DNA of 64,000 bases from Paralvinella palmiformis (GCA_025642065.1 JAODUP010000407.1:47501-111500); one strand, 5' to 3'. Counted from the stretch's first letter, positions 10,535 to 22,754 are shown. Translations and numbers: made by a program. Notes: a model not told the origin generated them from the sequence alone.

Positions 10535-10725
10535 ACACGACCTCTACATAACTACATTGTTAGTGCCGGATCCGCGTGTGTACCAGCACTTGACGCCACA
10601 GCAGCTCCCATTCAGTTGTGTGTTTGAGGTTGATATGTCAATATACTCGCTGATAATGATTTGCTGCTGCTCTTTTGGGTGCTCAAATTGAAAATCGGCA
10701 AAACTACACACAGAGCAGAGCGTAT
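10535..10725 (+). pseudogene. THAP-type zinc-finger fragment, copy 2 (stop in the finger)
   Basis: Aligned with copy 1, the ATG at 10656 gives MICCCSFGCSN and then a TGA where copy 1 has Arg; KSAKL follows beyond the stop. The upstream ~110 bp (CTCTACATAACT, CACTTGACG, GTGTGTTTGAGGT) also match copy 1, with a ~25 bp deletion. So this is a second, broken copy of the same repeat about 2.1 kb away. Confidence 0.5.
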
Positions 10726-13177
10726 GATCTTGTTCCACAGATTCCATATACATCTATATACCTACGTACATTTACCATTTATACATAACAATATGCACCT
10801 TTATATCTTAGCTTATACATAACCTTTATCGGTGCCAGTAATTTAGCTTATTAACTTTAATACCGTTTTATTTTCAAACGTTCTAGGCTGAATGGCCTAA
10901 ATTGTGCCGAGATGTCGTTATATAACATTAATCCATCCACATATTCCAATTTTCCCACTTACAGTGTTCTTGCATTTCAGAGTTTGGGCGTAAAATATGT
11001 CAGTCTCACTATTTACATTAAATAGCAGTAAGTATAGCTTACAGAGTAGAAAAGCTTAGGTAATGTGAATGATTCTCCATTAATGGTGGATTTTATCTTG
11101 TAGATCACAGAAATCGGCAATCTTATTGAGAGGAAGGCCAGTCGTAAAACTGGACTTGTTCGGCGTGCCGGAAAAGGCGCTAAGCGTTGAGTGGGGAAGG
11201 GGGAAGAATTGTTTTTCCCATCACTGGTAGATTGATTTTTAACAGACTTTCAAAATGAAGTGATTTCGGAGCATCACCAATATATGAAATTGTTTCGAAC
11301 TGTATAAGTAGTAGAGCACAGTTCGGATTAAGCTGTAACTTCTCATATTTCAATTAGCTTCAATACAAATTATCCAAGATGATCTGATCTCTTAGCAATT
11401 TTCAAGCAGATAATTGTATCCAAGCTGATTTCTTAATTGCAGATAATTACTCATAGATTAGCTGAAGCAATATCAGGGCTATTCCAGTTATAACTATATG
11501 AGGATCACAGGCGGCAATTTTATTAGTAACACATGGGTGACGGGGTCTCAGCAATAGAACAATTATGGATGATGGGTAGCCTAGATATTTTGTAATTATT
11601 GTTGGTCGGTTTTGTGCAAATCTATGTACGGTGGTGGGCGTGTGTTTCCAGAAATTTAACACGGTATGTATTTTATATTTTATGTAGAATCACAAAGAAC
11701 TGAATATTATCGGAGATAATGTAACAGTTTAAAACCGAAAAAATATTATTTTAATTTTGTCAGTATCATCGTGAACGGTAGTGACACCTGACGTGCTTGC
11801 AATAAATGTTTGGGGTATGTTATGACCAGGGAATGGATTGATAAAATCTATGAAATAATTTTGATATAATTTAAGAGCTCCCACGGTGTACGCTGCTAGC
11901 TTTAATTAAGTATAATAAATATACACTGGTTAAATGAATGTAGACTTTTATGTAGCTTCATAATAATTTATGATCTCAGGATTAACTGCATCTGGGCGAT
12001 GAATTAGTATCGTGTGAACCCAATATTAGTCTCCACAGTGAAGCCTGGTGTAAAAATATATATTATCACCCAGATGAATTTTATTCCCCAGATATGTCTG
12101 AATCTAATGGCATCAAGACTAGAGTATTTTACTTATTCAGACATTTTAACCTGATATTTGAAGCCACATTGTTCACTTGGATGTTGCGTACTATCATAAT
12201 TTATTCGGGGGACACTATAATGCCGAAATAGGCAATTCCTCCAAGGGACAATATATCTTTATACTTCGGTTTGTAGGCATACAATAAATCACTAATTAAA
12301 ACATAATCTAGAATGAATATTATCACAAATGCATACTTCTAGAAAGCTAACAGATCATGTACATAAAATATTTTTTAGCAAACCTGTATAAAGTGTATTA
12401 ATCTGATTTTTTAAATTATAACTAACTTAGTACACGGCATACAAAACGAGACTACTTAATTGATAAAACGGGAGCATTTTATAGACAGATGCCATATTCA
12501 ACGGGGAATATTAGTGCGAGCTAAATTTTAAATTATGGGTGGTTGGGTGGAATAAAAAAAACCTGGGGGTGGTGGGTCTAAGAAAAAATAATAGTTGAGG
12601 GTGATGGGGAGTAAACAAATTGCCTCCCGTCTCCCACATACAATTATTTATGGAATAGCCCTCAGTTAATTGATGACCGAGGTGCACCGAGATGTTCTGG
12701 CCATCTTCCTGACCTTACCTGCACCTGTGCTCAACCTAACTACTACTAGCTCATTCGGTCGTCTGTTCATTTACATACATTGTAAATCTGACAGCTCGGT
12801 AGATGCTTCTTGTTATAACAGTAGAAAACAATCTTCTTAAGGAATTTCAAAAAACTTTTCTTTAGTCATTTAAGTACCATTAAGAGTCAATTTACAAGTA
12901 CTTTAAATGGTATTATTTAACATGTGGTTGATCGTGTTCACATCTTGACACTATTTTTAATTGGTGCGAGCATATAATTTGTATTAGTCCTGAAAATTTG
13001 AAATGAAGTTTAACTGTTCCCTTAATAGAATAACATTACTTTTACAGATAAATAATAATTATATTTTAAAGCTCTTATAGTTTTTTAGACATATTATTTG
13101 GGGTTTTGTTATATTACATATTCTTTGTACAGTGCCTTTTGAATGGCTCCTGCTAGTAAGGGTGCTTTATTAAATAT
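10726..13177. other. Long AT-rich stretch; no gene seen
   Basis: No recognisable exon or repeat apart from short motifs shared elsewhere. CTCCATTAATGGTGGATTTTATC at about 11073 is shared with 9640. TTATTTAACATGTGGTTGATCG at about 12915 is similar to 38897. Confidence 0.5.
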
Positions 13178-13178
13178 A

Positions 13179-13215
<37 letters not shown>
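13178..13215. repeat. (ATT)n microsatellite
   Basis: About 12 uninterrupted ATT units. Confidence 0.95.
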
Positions 13216-13384
13216 GTTCGTGAACCTTTCGGGAACAAAATCGCCGAGATACTTTATCACATAATGGACCCAGTGACGCACAACGAGTTTTCCAGAGGGC
13301 GGTGTTGGTCATTTTTAAAGCTTACTACAGAAACGTGATTCCTACTCCGCGGTGGCCTAAGCCGGTTTATCGAAGTACCTAGCA

Positions 13385-13515
13385 TGTATTTAGCCAGTAG
13401 TAGACCCTGGAATGGATTACCTGAGGCAGTTGTCATGTCACCCTTACATTCAACAATAGGCTAGAAAGACACTGGGCAAGCCACCAAAATCTATACAACC
13501 ACCGAAAGTAGTTAA
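13385..13515 (+). pseudogene. Non-LTR retrotransposon remnant: extreme C-terminus of ORF2
   Basis: In one frame the sequence reads SSRPWNGLPEAVVMSPLHST. After a one-base shift it continues LERHWASHQNLY. The pattern WNxLPExVV...SF(K)xxLxxHW is the conserved end of CR1/Jockey-type reverse-transcriptase proteins. Only ~130 bp can be supported. Confidence 0.6.
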
Positions 13516-13930
13516 AAAAAACATTATTTCTTAAACAAACCTATATCCAGCATTAACTTTATAAGCGCCAAAAAATATATGTATAAGGTGAGCTTTAAAG
13601 GATATCACCTACTAGAACCCCAAAATCGTTAAGTGACTTCAAGGGAAAGCACGTGGCAGACAGCCGTATACCTATCAAGGCTAGATTTAATATGGCGCCA
13701 GTGAAAGATTTCCCTTCAATACATGGCGTGCGGTTAGCCTAGGTATCTAAATACTACGAAATACTACCTATAACTACGTATTAGAACAATGGTTTTGCTT
13801 GCGGCATGTGATATACAATAATAAAACTTTATTTTTGCTTGGTGTATGAATTGAAAAGCCGCCTGCAACTCAAGTTTGGTAAAATATTTTGTATCATACT
13901 TTTGAGGCCGGCAGACTCACTGACCTATAT
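13516..13930. other. No gene seen
   Basis: Unique-looking sequence after the retrotransposon tail; nothing interpretable. Confidence 0.45.
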
Positions 13931-14043
13931 ATACTACAGTTAATCTCTATAACCAGGCAATATATATATATAACCTGAAATATTCGGTTAATACGTCTAT
14001 TGCTAACTGAGATTTAATACAGGTTATTAGAGATCAGTGTTAA
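13931..14043. mobile_element. MITE-like element, copy 2 of the 4555-4703 family
   Basis: Imperfect inverted ends (TACAGTTAATCTCTATAACC at 13934 and GGTTATTAGAGATCAGTGTTA at 14022) bracket the family's internal segment TCTATTGCTAACTGAGATTT. Confidence 0.5.
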
Positions 14044-14044
14044 T

Positions 14045-14275
14045 AAGCTTTATACAAGTAAAGTCGCGCTCCACCTCGCACCTCGAAATCCGCCATGGGC
14101 TGGCGGGTCCTGGACCTGTCTCCACTTAAAATTGTTTTTTTAGCATAATTGGTTTGAATCTACACATGATATTTTGAAGTATGAATATTTAGTAGTACCC
14201 TAAAATATTAGACACAGATAATAGCACCTTAATGTTAAGCCATTTAACACTGAAAAGGTGGCTGATTGCCAGCGG
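14045..14275 (+). repeat. Dispersed repeat, copy 2
   Basis: Matches 10164-10480 (see that entry). It lacks the inverted-repeat end that copy 1 carries between the head and the CCTGTCTC block. Confidence 0.65.
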
Positions 14276-14489
14276 TTAGGGGCCAGCATATGGCTGCTAG
14301 GTCAAAGGGCTCTGGTCTGTACTAAGCAGTGGAGCTGTGGAACATGCTAATCCAGAAACGCTAAGCGGGAATACTTCGCCAGGGGGCAGCATTGACTGAC
14401 TAAAAAAATAATTTCAATATAAAACAGTGTTGTGAACATGTGGCTCAAATAGTTCAAGGGACCTTCACGATGTTGAAGAAACAACTGTG

Positions 14490-14570
14490 GGGTATTGTAT
14501 ATACCTCACAATTTAAAAATACCCCACAGTAGTCTCCCATATCGAAAAATACCTCACAAAATACAAGTTA
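14490..14570. repeat. Isolated minisatellite units
   Basis: TATATACCTCACAATTT and two CCCCAC/ACCTCAC variants resemble the 4.7-6.0 kb minisatellite unit, outside the main array. Confidence 0.5.
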
Positions 14571-14573
14571 TAG

Positions 14574-14577
<4 letters not shown>

Positions 14578-14636
<59 letters not shown>
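14578..14636. repeat. (TA)n microsatellite
   Basis: About 29 TA units. CTAT-rich sequence follows at 14720-14765. Confidence 0.95.
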
Positions 14637-14637
<1 letters not shown>

Positions 14638-14769
14638 AACACACACATCTCTCTCTCCCTATGCGCGCGCGTTATTATGCATCTATTATATCTCGTACCT
14701 TCTTCATCCATCTTTCCCTCTATTTATTATCCATCCATCAATCTATCTATCTATTTATCTATGTATATA

Positions 14770-16178
14770 TTTATCTCTATGTTATATTACATCGCGTGAA
14801 ACAGCTGATCGATGGCATTAACATAGAAAGAACTCCTTTGCGTCCAAGATACACGCCAGCACATCGACATCTATGTACATGAAGCCTGGAGAATAGGCTT
14901 CCGGATATGTTATTCCGGATAGGGTCCTTGCTCTATTGCTGTACACGCTAATAAAAGGACGGAACTCTTTTTTAATTCAGCAATTATATTGGATTTACAC
15001 CGAGCTCCATGTGGCACCATATATTCCATGGACAAAGGCGGAAATAGCAAAAATACAGACTTAAGCTTTAGCTTAATGTCTTAAGATAGGAAACGAAATG
15101 GGAAGTGTTTAAAACATAATTAAGGGATGAATATAAAGGTTGAAAATGAGTACACTGGATCCATAAATTACCTTGCCATGGCCCCTCCCCAACAATTGAG
15201 AGACAAGAGAAAACTAGTCTAGTCACACATACCAATGAAGGTCGCATATCCAGATATAAACACGCTATATTTTTAATGAAATAATTATCAAAAAACTAAT
15301 TTGATTAAATGAATAGCAACACATTTGCCACATTATGCTAGGTTATGTCAACATATTTTATTGAACGAAATTAAATATTCATGTGTTAAACTATTCCATT
15401 GAGTCTCACTGGATTATATAAGTTCAATACTGCGAATATCTCGAAATGCACAAAATAGCAGAAATCTGCTTTGCCATTCGCACTGCGTAATCATAGGAGT
15501 TGCAATATTTCTTAATTTCACTAAAGTTAATACGATTACAGTAGTCGCCAGATTAAAGTTGCGGAAGATAATGCGATAAATAAAATGCTGGTAATGGATA
15601 AGCAATTAGTGGAATTACCAGAATGATTACAGATGTGCCAAATGTAAAATTAATTTCTCCACCAGAGCGTCCAGGAAACCAGTGTTCTAAACTCAACATT
15701 TGAACACCGTTCTCTTATAAGATTAACACCTTAACTAACAGCAGACATAGAACCTTTGTGGCTAAGTATTGCTAAAAATGTAACCGTGATGGCAACATTT
15801 TATACAGTTAACAAACAACGAGAAATTCCCTGCCAACTACAATGACAGTCGTATTGTCTGAATTGTAATATTACCGATACTATATTTGCCATCGTGATGC
15901 AAGGATTGGCTACCAAGCTGAATGATTCATTATCCTTGATGCCATTACCACGCTATTGTAATGTCATTGATGCAGGAATTACATCGAAAGCAGAATCATG
16001 GATTCTAACATCGGCAGCACTCAATCGTCAGTTATAATAGCAAGAGTAATTGGATAAAGTAATGTGTCGATCCCGAGAAAGGTAATCTTCATTATGACAT
16101 CAGGCATTCCACAAAACACTAGCAGTCAATTAAGAAATGGAGATTTCCCCCAACGGTTATTACTGATGCCGATTATTA
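14770..16178. other. AT-rich stretch; no gene seen
   Basis: Frames are short and without recognisable motifs. Confidence 0.5.
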
Positions 16179-16179
16179 G

Positions 16180-16214
<35 letters not shown>

Positions 16215-16340
16215 TGTATTTAATAAATGCTTCTTATCAGTAGAACCCATTCAAATCAGTATTTGACGAATTTAATAATCACATACAGTATTAATCTAGA
16301 CATTAATAAATATCACAGCGGAAACTTATTAGCCATGTAA

Positions 16341-16417
<77 letters not shown>
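16179..16417. repeat. (AAT)n and interrupted (TA)n microsatellites
   Basis: About 12 AAT units end near 16214. A (TA)n tract with a TGTA and an AATA interruption spans 16342-16417. Confidence 0.9.
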
Positions 16418-17267
16418 GACGTATTCGTGTAACTACGAAAAGGATTTCAGAAGCTATTTTCTGCTACAATAACTTTGTTCAATGTTGACGTCAGTTTGGC
16501 AGTTACATGTTATTAGTTACCAGCGAAAGAAAAATGGTTTACATATTCGAAGAAGAACAATAAATCGAAAGTCAAGAACTACATGTATTTAATATGGCAA
16601 GATGTGGCACTTTAAAAGAGAAAAACCTTATTTATTATTTTGTCGAAGAGTTTTCTCTCTTCTGACATAAAGAATTGCTTTTCAACATCTACTGGGATTT
16701 TGGCTAGGAGCTTCATTCGGGTCAGGAAATAAAATATGTGGTCTACAAAATGTATGCTTAAAATCATACCATACAGACAGCATACTGAGAAATAATATTG
16801 GCCTTCTTCGGGACTAGGCCAATCTGCTGCCACCATAACTTAAAGATTGCTAGCTGAATGGTTTAAATTACTTTTCTGTTCTCAGAATTATTCTCCTTCT
16901 CTGCGTCATAGTTTCGTTGTCATCCGTAATTATCAGGACTTCATAGAGACGATTGTAAAGAAATCATCAATATCAACACGACCATAGATAAGATCTTCTA
17001 AGTTTACTGTCGTTCGTTGTCTTTAGTCTAATCTCATTTAGAGAATGTTAATGCTGATGGTTACATGGAGCTCGAGCGATCACGGACCGACCTTAGAACT
17101 CTGATGAGTAATGCTACTGTTGTCTCCAGTTTAGGAGTGTACATAGGGGGGCTACTTCTGATGGTATTAGCTGTTGGTGCGTGTTCGTTGTCCAAATAGA
17201 AGGCGAGTACATGCAGTTGATCAGCTACAAAATACGCATACACACATAAAATAGTGGCCTAGACAAA
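16418..17267. other. No gene supported
   Basis: A 74-codon minus frame at 16612-16836 has fairly varied residue composition (for example FLTRMKLLAKIPVDVEKQFF) but matches no family I recognise and has no visible splice or partner context. I do not call it. Confidence 0.4.
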
Positions 17268-17309
17268 TACACACACACACACATACACACACACACACAC
17301 ACATATATA
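17268..17309. repeat. (CA)n microsatellite
   Basis: CA repeats with a TACA interruption, then a short TA run. Confidence 0.9.
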
Positions 17310-17529
17310 TAGCAGACTTTGAATCCCAAACACATAGAAATGCATGAATAGTCACAAAAATACACGAATAAAGGCAAAGGCATACACGAACATAAAGATA
17401 GACATAGTGCACATACATACAAGTACATGACACGTTACTTTTAATACTTATGAAGTAGAGACAAATGTATTTGATTTTCGCCAATAAAGTTCTCCAAGAT
17501 TTACACCAGTTAAAAATATTTTAATATAA

Positions 17530-17641
17530 GCATTTGATTGACTTTGATTTGCTTCCAATAGAAATAATTAAACAGTTTAACGTAAATATTAATATTTAAA
17601 TTGACCGCATTTGATTGACTTTGATTTGCTTCCAATAGAAA
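17530..17641 (+). repeat. Short tandem duplication (~35 bp, two copies)
   Basis: CATTTGATTGACTTTGATTT plus GCTTCCAATAGAA occurs at 17530-17563 and again at 17607-17641 without change. Confidence 0.85.
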
Positions 17642-17699
17642 GTCGGATATAAAATTTACGTAAAATGTATTAAATATTTAAATGGTGCAGCAACTTATG

Positions 17700-17825
17700 G
17701 AAAAATAATTTAAGATATTTGCTTGAATAACAGAGGTTTATTCGTCTTTCCTAAAGTGTCAATAATGGTAGCAAACTGATCAACAAAATGAAGTGTCTAG
17801 TTTCTAAAAGACTCCTGAAAGTGTA
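17700..17825 (+). repeat. Local duplication, copy 1
   Basis: Shares AATAACAGAGGTTTATTCGT, AATGGTAGCAAACTGAT and TAGTTTCTAAAAGA with 18529-18675 in the same order and orientation, about 830 bp downstream. Confidence 0.8.
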
Positions 17826-18528
17826 CAAACTACGCTAAGCACTAATACTGGAACATGAATATGTTTGTGGTCTAAATATTAGCAATTATGTTTATCTAGA
17901 CGTATAATTGTAATTATTTATAGCGTGTAGCATAATAATGTTACACAAATCATTGTACTTAATTTCACTTAGTACAACAATGGTGGCCAATATGCCTCAA
18001 TGGCATTGCGGTGCGCCATGGGGCAAACATATCATTTGATGAGCATCTGGCAATATTGATTCAACGTTGACACACATATATTTATGGCTTCCATGTAACG
18101 CTTGGTTGTATAATTTATTAGTTTCTACTGGTACTGCTTACTTAAGCACGTTGATAAAATAAATAATCGTTACCCCACATTTTAACCAAAGCTGATTCAA
18201 TACACTATCAGCCACAACAGGATGCCATGTGATTGATTTCCATTGTTGGTAATTCCGATATGGATACATTGAATAAGTAAAATGCGAATTTCTGTAACTT
18301 CTCTTCTGAGTTTAAACGAAATTGACGTAACCAGGGGTTGTCTGTAATTAACCTTAAAATGAATTAAAGCTATTAATCATGGACGGATATATCATTAGTT
18401 ACCGCATCGGCTTAGTATGACTGATCTTGTTTTCTGTTGAAATGAACTGCCCCTTCCTTTATAAAAGTATTATAACATCAGCTTTACTACTAGTATCACT
18501 ATACCACAATACCACCGCATCTTGATTT

Positions 18529-18675
18529 GAAAAAATAATTAAACATATTTGCTCGAATAACAGAGGTTTATTCGTCTTTGCTCAAATGCCACTAATGGTA
18601 GCAAACTGATTAACTATGATGATTAAGTAAGGTCTGAAAATAAATGAGTGTTTAGTTTCTAAAAGAGTCCTGAAC
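18529..18675 (+). repeat. Local duplication, copy 2
   Basis: Second copy of the 17700-17825 segment, with a ~20 bp insertion before TAGTTTCTAAAAGA. No function is visible. Confidence 0.8.
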
Positions 18676-19656
18676 ATTTTAAGGTTCACCGAAGAATAAG
18701 GTAACCTGATAGTGATATGAAAAGCGAGCATATGTGTACACACATAGAGTTTGACTAACTGGTAAGAAGGAACTAAATTTATTTTCACTGATGATGTATT
18801 CTTAAATATTTCTCACTCGCTCCATTTATCTTCGCGTTGGAACACCGACATGTTCAAAATAAAAACGTAGCTCGATAAATTGAAGAAGGTTAAATGATGA
18901 CAGGATGGAAAGATTTTTCGGGTATTCATGAACATCGATTCTTGGTACTTAGAATAGGAAGATGATATCAATTGAGCTTTTGTCATTTGGCTTCAATCAG
19001 GATTGGACCCGACTGCAAAAATTTGGGCATATTCTGTTTACATTTAATTATAACATGATGTTATCATAATGTTGTAGCTGCTGATATCGAAAGCCAAACC
19101 AATACCACTGACAGGATAACACATCGAAAACACTCTGTTTCATATAGGAAATTCTAGAAAAGGGAGATACGCGAAAATAACCGGCTAACAAAAAATGTGA
19201 ATTCCGCTTGCTGAATGTGCAGAATAAATCCACCATTATTTCAAACCCGAAAACTCCAACCTACATACATAATGTATAAATATGCCCATAATATACTCAG
19301 TGGTTAATGTGTTTTAAATCCAAATGTTAGCTCATGGATAATTATCAAAGTATCGCCATCGCACTCTGTTTGAGGTTGAAATAAAATCATATCCGGGAGA
19401 CGGGCTTCCTTGGTTGTTGTGATATTTTCTTTAACTACGGGAAGGGGAGAGATTTGGGAGGGAAACAAAACCGACAAACTTAAAAAAATTCGGCTTTCGG
19501 AGGCCATTGATAAGTTTGATTAGAGATAAGTGAAAAAGCTGCCAGTGAGTGACATTGGTCATACTAAGAAGATAGTACAGTAAAATCCCAATATAACATC
19601 ACTTGACTAGGAGGGAAACCTCCATAGTACATATGTCCGCTCACGCGTACACAGAC
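18676..19656. other. No gene seen
   Basis: Short frames only, none recognised. Confidence 0.5.
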
Positions 19657-19668
19657 ACACACAAGCAG

Positions 19669-19712
<44 letters not shown>
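19657..19712. repeat. (CA)n-(TA)n microsatellite
   Basis: Imperfect CA units pass into about 12 TA units. Confidence 0.9.
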
Positions 19713-19717
<5 letters not shown>

Positions 19718-19749
19718 CACTCATATATATAAGCACACAAAAAAAAACG

Positions 19750-19935
19750 CGTTTCTCTCTCACTCTCTCTATTGCTGTCTCCATATACATACACAGACAC
19801 ACGCACACACACACCACGTTTCTCTTTCTCTCTCTATTTTGCTCTCTCCATATACATACACAGACACACGCACACGCACACAAACACCACGTTTCCCTCT
19901 CTCTCTCTATTTTGCTGTCTCCGTATACATACACG
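19750..19935 (+). repeat. Minisatellite of three ~70 bp units
   Basis: Units start at 19750, 19817 and 19890. Each has CGTTTCYC, a CT run, CTATT, GCTCTCTCC or GCTGTCTCC, ATACATACACAGACACACGC and a CA run. The third unit is cut short. Confidence 0.85.
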
Positions 19936-20117
19936 TAGGAGAGATTGAGTGACGACATATCGAATGTTACAAAAGGGACAGCAATCTTATCTCAGGTCAC
20001 CTCTCTGTTGTAATTAGTATGGTACACGTGACCGGTGTTCGTTAGGGTCAGAATTGATTGTAACTTGCTTCACTGATTAACAAGATTTCATTTCGATAAA
20101 AACATTATCTCTCTTCG

Positions 20118-20153
20118 TCTCTCTCTCTCTTTCTCCACCTCCCCCTCTCCTTC

Positions 20154-20189
<36 letters not shown>

Positions 20190-20292
20190 ACTAAATATAT
20201 TATTTAAATCTATCTATCTATCTATCTTTCTAACTAAATATATTATTTAAATCTATCTATCTATCTATCTAACTAAATATATTATTTAAATA

Positions 20293-20340
<48 letters not shown>

Positions 20341-20345
20341 CATCT
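20118..20345 (+). repeat. (CTAT)n array with embedded ~40 bp higher-order unit
   Basis: A (CTAT)n tract is interrupted three times (about 20188, 20231, 20270) by the same TAACTAAATATATTATTTAAA block, so the tetranucleotide array was itself tandemly duplicated. Confidence 0.85.
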
Positions 20346-20811
20346 ATTTATTTTCGCTGTATCTATTTATTTCTGTATTGTGCTACACATGGCCAAGTAC
20401 GCGAGTGATGGCGTTAACACGGAAGTAACATGTAGATTGAGATGGTGATTAGTCTAAAGCCAAGAACTGCGACAGTAGATTGATCTACATAGGCTTATAA
20501 GTGAGAAAAACTCTTTTTTGATGGTGATTCGTTCCAGATTTGGTCAAAGCTCTCAGCCTGTTCTCGGTGATAAAGGAAGGACAATGGTGTTGTTGAAACC
20601 TAGACGTAGTTCCATGGATCACCAGATCTTGTTTTAACAAAAGCGAAAAGCGACGAAGAACATATAGTAAACTTAAGCTTAATCTCTAACGCCAGTGGTA
20701 AAAATGATTATCTTTATATAAATATAGTCGGGAAAACATGACTACTAAATAGTAAATGCAGTTTGTTTTCTAAGTAAATTGTGTGTTAAGTAATTAAAAT
20801 GGACGAAAAAC

Positions 20812-20815
<4 letters not shown>
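20346..20815. other. No gene seen
   Basis: Unique sequence between microsatellites; nothing interpretable. Confidence 0.5.

Positions 20816-20877
<62 letters not shown>
20816..20877. repeat. (TA)n microsatellite
   Basis: About 30 TA units. A second tract of about 18 units follows at 20976-21011. Confidence 0.95.
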
Positions 20878-20880
<3 letters not shown>

Positions 20881-20969
20881 AAACAGACACTCTCGAATGA
20901 CTCAGCGATCGCTATTTGATCGCGTCCTATTGCTATTAGAAGTGGGCTAAGTTAATTTATGATTATTGA

Positions 20970-21018
<49 letters not shown>

Positions 21019-21484
21019 TCAGTATTTAATATACTAAATATAATTGTCATTTCTAATCAAAGGTTAACTCATATCATAAATATTTTCCCCTTCGTAAGTT
21101 AAAACCAAAATACTTTCCTGATTAAAAATTGATGAAATAAATTTCTATGTATGCATAATTTGATACAGTTGATTAACATTCCGAAAAAAATAGCAATCAT
21201 GATTTCACATTCGTAATATTGTAATCTGTAATACCAAATGAACTTATTTTCGATCGCTTTGCAGATGTTAGCTACGATGGAAAATTAATTGAATCGTCAA
21301 TTGCAGTATCAATTAATGGAACTCTTAATTCTCATTTCTGTACCTCTGACTACTCACCTATGACGCCAATATTAATGTCTAATTCTTTTGTCAATATCCA
21401 TTATAATATCACCCGTAGCTCATCACTCTAACAACCAAATATGGATACAGAGGTATTCAATGGGAATATTACGCATGCTGCCCA

Positions 21485-21486
<2 letters not shown>

Positions 21487-21553
<67 letters not shown>
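21487..21553. repeat. (TA)n microsatellite
   Basis: About 33 TA units, uninterrupted. Confidence 0.95.
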
Positions 21554-21554
<1 letters not shown>

Positions 21555-22189
21555 TTATATATTTTTCTGTTTGTTTTTTATGTCTTTTGTTTGTATGCTT
21601 TATTTTAGCAATAGATAATTACAAACGATGATTATTATTTCTTATTTAATCAAATCCACCGAAGAAGGTACTAAAAATAACGCATAACTATTTGGATTAA
21701 AAGCAAAGTCCAAGCCAAAGTCAGATATAGATAACCTGTTTTATCTAAATGTCATAAATTAAAATAATGATCCTACTCTTTAGCTTTTTTGTTCTTTTTT
21801 TTTTTGGTTTGTTCTTAATACTTAATACCTGAGATATTCTCCGGCATTCTGACATCAATTCCTCTCGAAACTTTTCGTTTATGTTATTAGTCTCGTAAAC
21901 TTACTACTGCATCCTCTCTATCTCTATTAGGAGAAGCGTTCCTGTTCCAATCACTTTGAATGAGGAGTTCAGCTAGAGAAGGCTAAACTAAATTACTTCA
22001 CGTACCAATAGGAACCAAAACAGTAATGAATAAGCCCTTTTTCGACTGCTAAAGCTTCATTTTTACTCAAATATACCGCAGATTGAATTACATTTAGCTT
22101 GTAATCATAAATATATCACTTTAACAATCATTAAACATATTACTCGCATGTCATCTGTTCAATTAACCAAGAGTTGAATGCTAACTCAG
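21554..22189. other. No gene seen
   Basis: AT-rich sequence downstream of family gene 1. Could include 3' untranslated sequence, but no clear polyadenylation signal was identified. Confidence 0.4.
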
Positions 22190-22372
22190 CGTGGTGTTCG
22201 CCGCGCTTTTGCTCTGCCCAGTTGTTAGAGCCATTCGTCACGGACTTCTAGTACATCGGTTCAAATCCCGAGCTAATTACGTCTGAAGATGTTTCATCCT
22301 TCATTGCTCCGCATTACCTTCGGAGTTCTCCTGACCCCTTTAGCTGATCACAAGAACTAATCGATACTCCTA
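22190..22372 (+). mobile_element. Old, diverged SINE (family A) next to the stop codon of family gene 1
   Basis: Box B-like GGTTCAAATCCCG (about 22258) is followed by ACGTCTGAAGATGTTTCATC, GCTCCGCATTACCTTCGGAG and CCCCTTTAGC. These align in order with the body of the better-preserved SINEs at 25.5 and 30.3 kb. The copy is much diverged and no target-site duplication is visible. It lies within five bases of the stop codon of the convergent gene, so it would be in that gene's 3' untranslated region, in antisense. Confidence 0.6.
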
Positions 22373-22376
22373 CAGA

Positions 22377-22754
22377 TCATCGCTTATTTGACGTCGACGC
22401 TACCTGACTGTCGTGGCCATTTGGTTTCAGCCGAGATAAATACGACAAGACGAAGAAAGGATGCGTTTTGATGGTGGATCTTTCTGTCTGTTCTTTGTCT
22501 ATTTGTCCTCCGTACTGTATACAATGTTCTCTGCCGTAGTAACTGATCCTGTCCTCGACTAGCGCACGGCGTTGCGGCTTGATCTTAGTACAGTAGATAT
22601 AGGCGTACAACAAACCCAGTATCATGGCAACGCATCCAAGTACTCCAGCCACGACCAGTAGTACAAAACCCGCCGAGTTCGTATCGATGTCATCACCGGA
22701 TGTCGTGTGTCTATATTCCTCCATTGAAGACGGCGTCATTCCTACTTGTTCCAT
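22377..22754 (-). CDS. Small single-pass membrane protein, family member 1 (125 aa)
   Basis: The function is unknown and I do not recognise the family. The ATG at 22754 opens a 125-codon frame with no intron needed. Residues 1-28 are a polar, acidic N-terminus without a cleavable signal peptide. Residues 29-54 form one hydrophobic helix with AGVLG and a closing YIYC (Cys55). KIKPQRR follows, so by the positive-inside rule the N-terminus should be outside and the tail cytosolic. The tail has DRISYYGR (68-75), CIQYGGQ (78-84), IKTHPFF (95-101) and an STSNK end. The paralogues at 36.0, 40.9 and 58.0 kb align along the membrane helix and tail, with synonymous codon differences (HPFF is CAT CCT TTC TTC here and CAT CCG TTC TTT in member 4). 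Cys55 is a candidate palmitoylation site (inference). Alternative starts are Met6 and Met11. Confidence 0.78.
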   Translation of the reverse strand: MEQVGMTPSSMEEYRHTTSGDDIDTNSAGFVLLVVAGVLGCVAMILGLLYAYIYCTKIKPQRRALVEDRISYYGREHCIQYGGQIDKEQTERSTIKTHPFFVLSYLSRLKPNGHDSQVASTSNKR

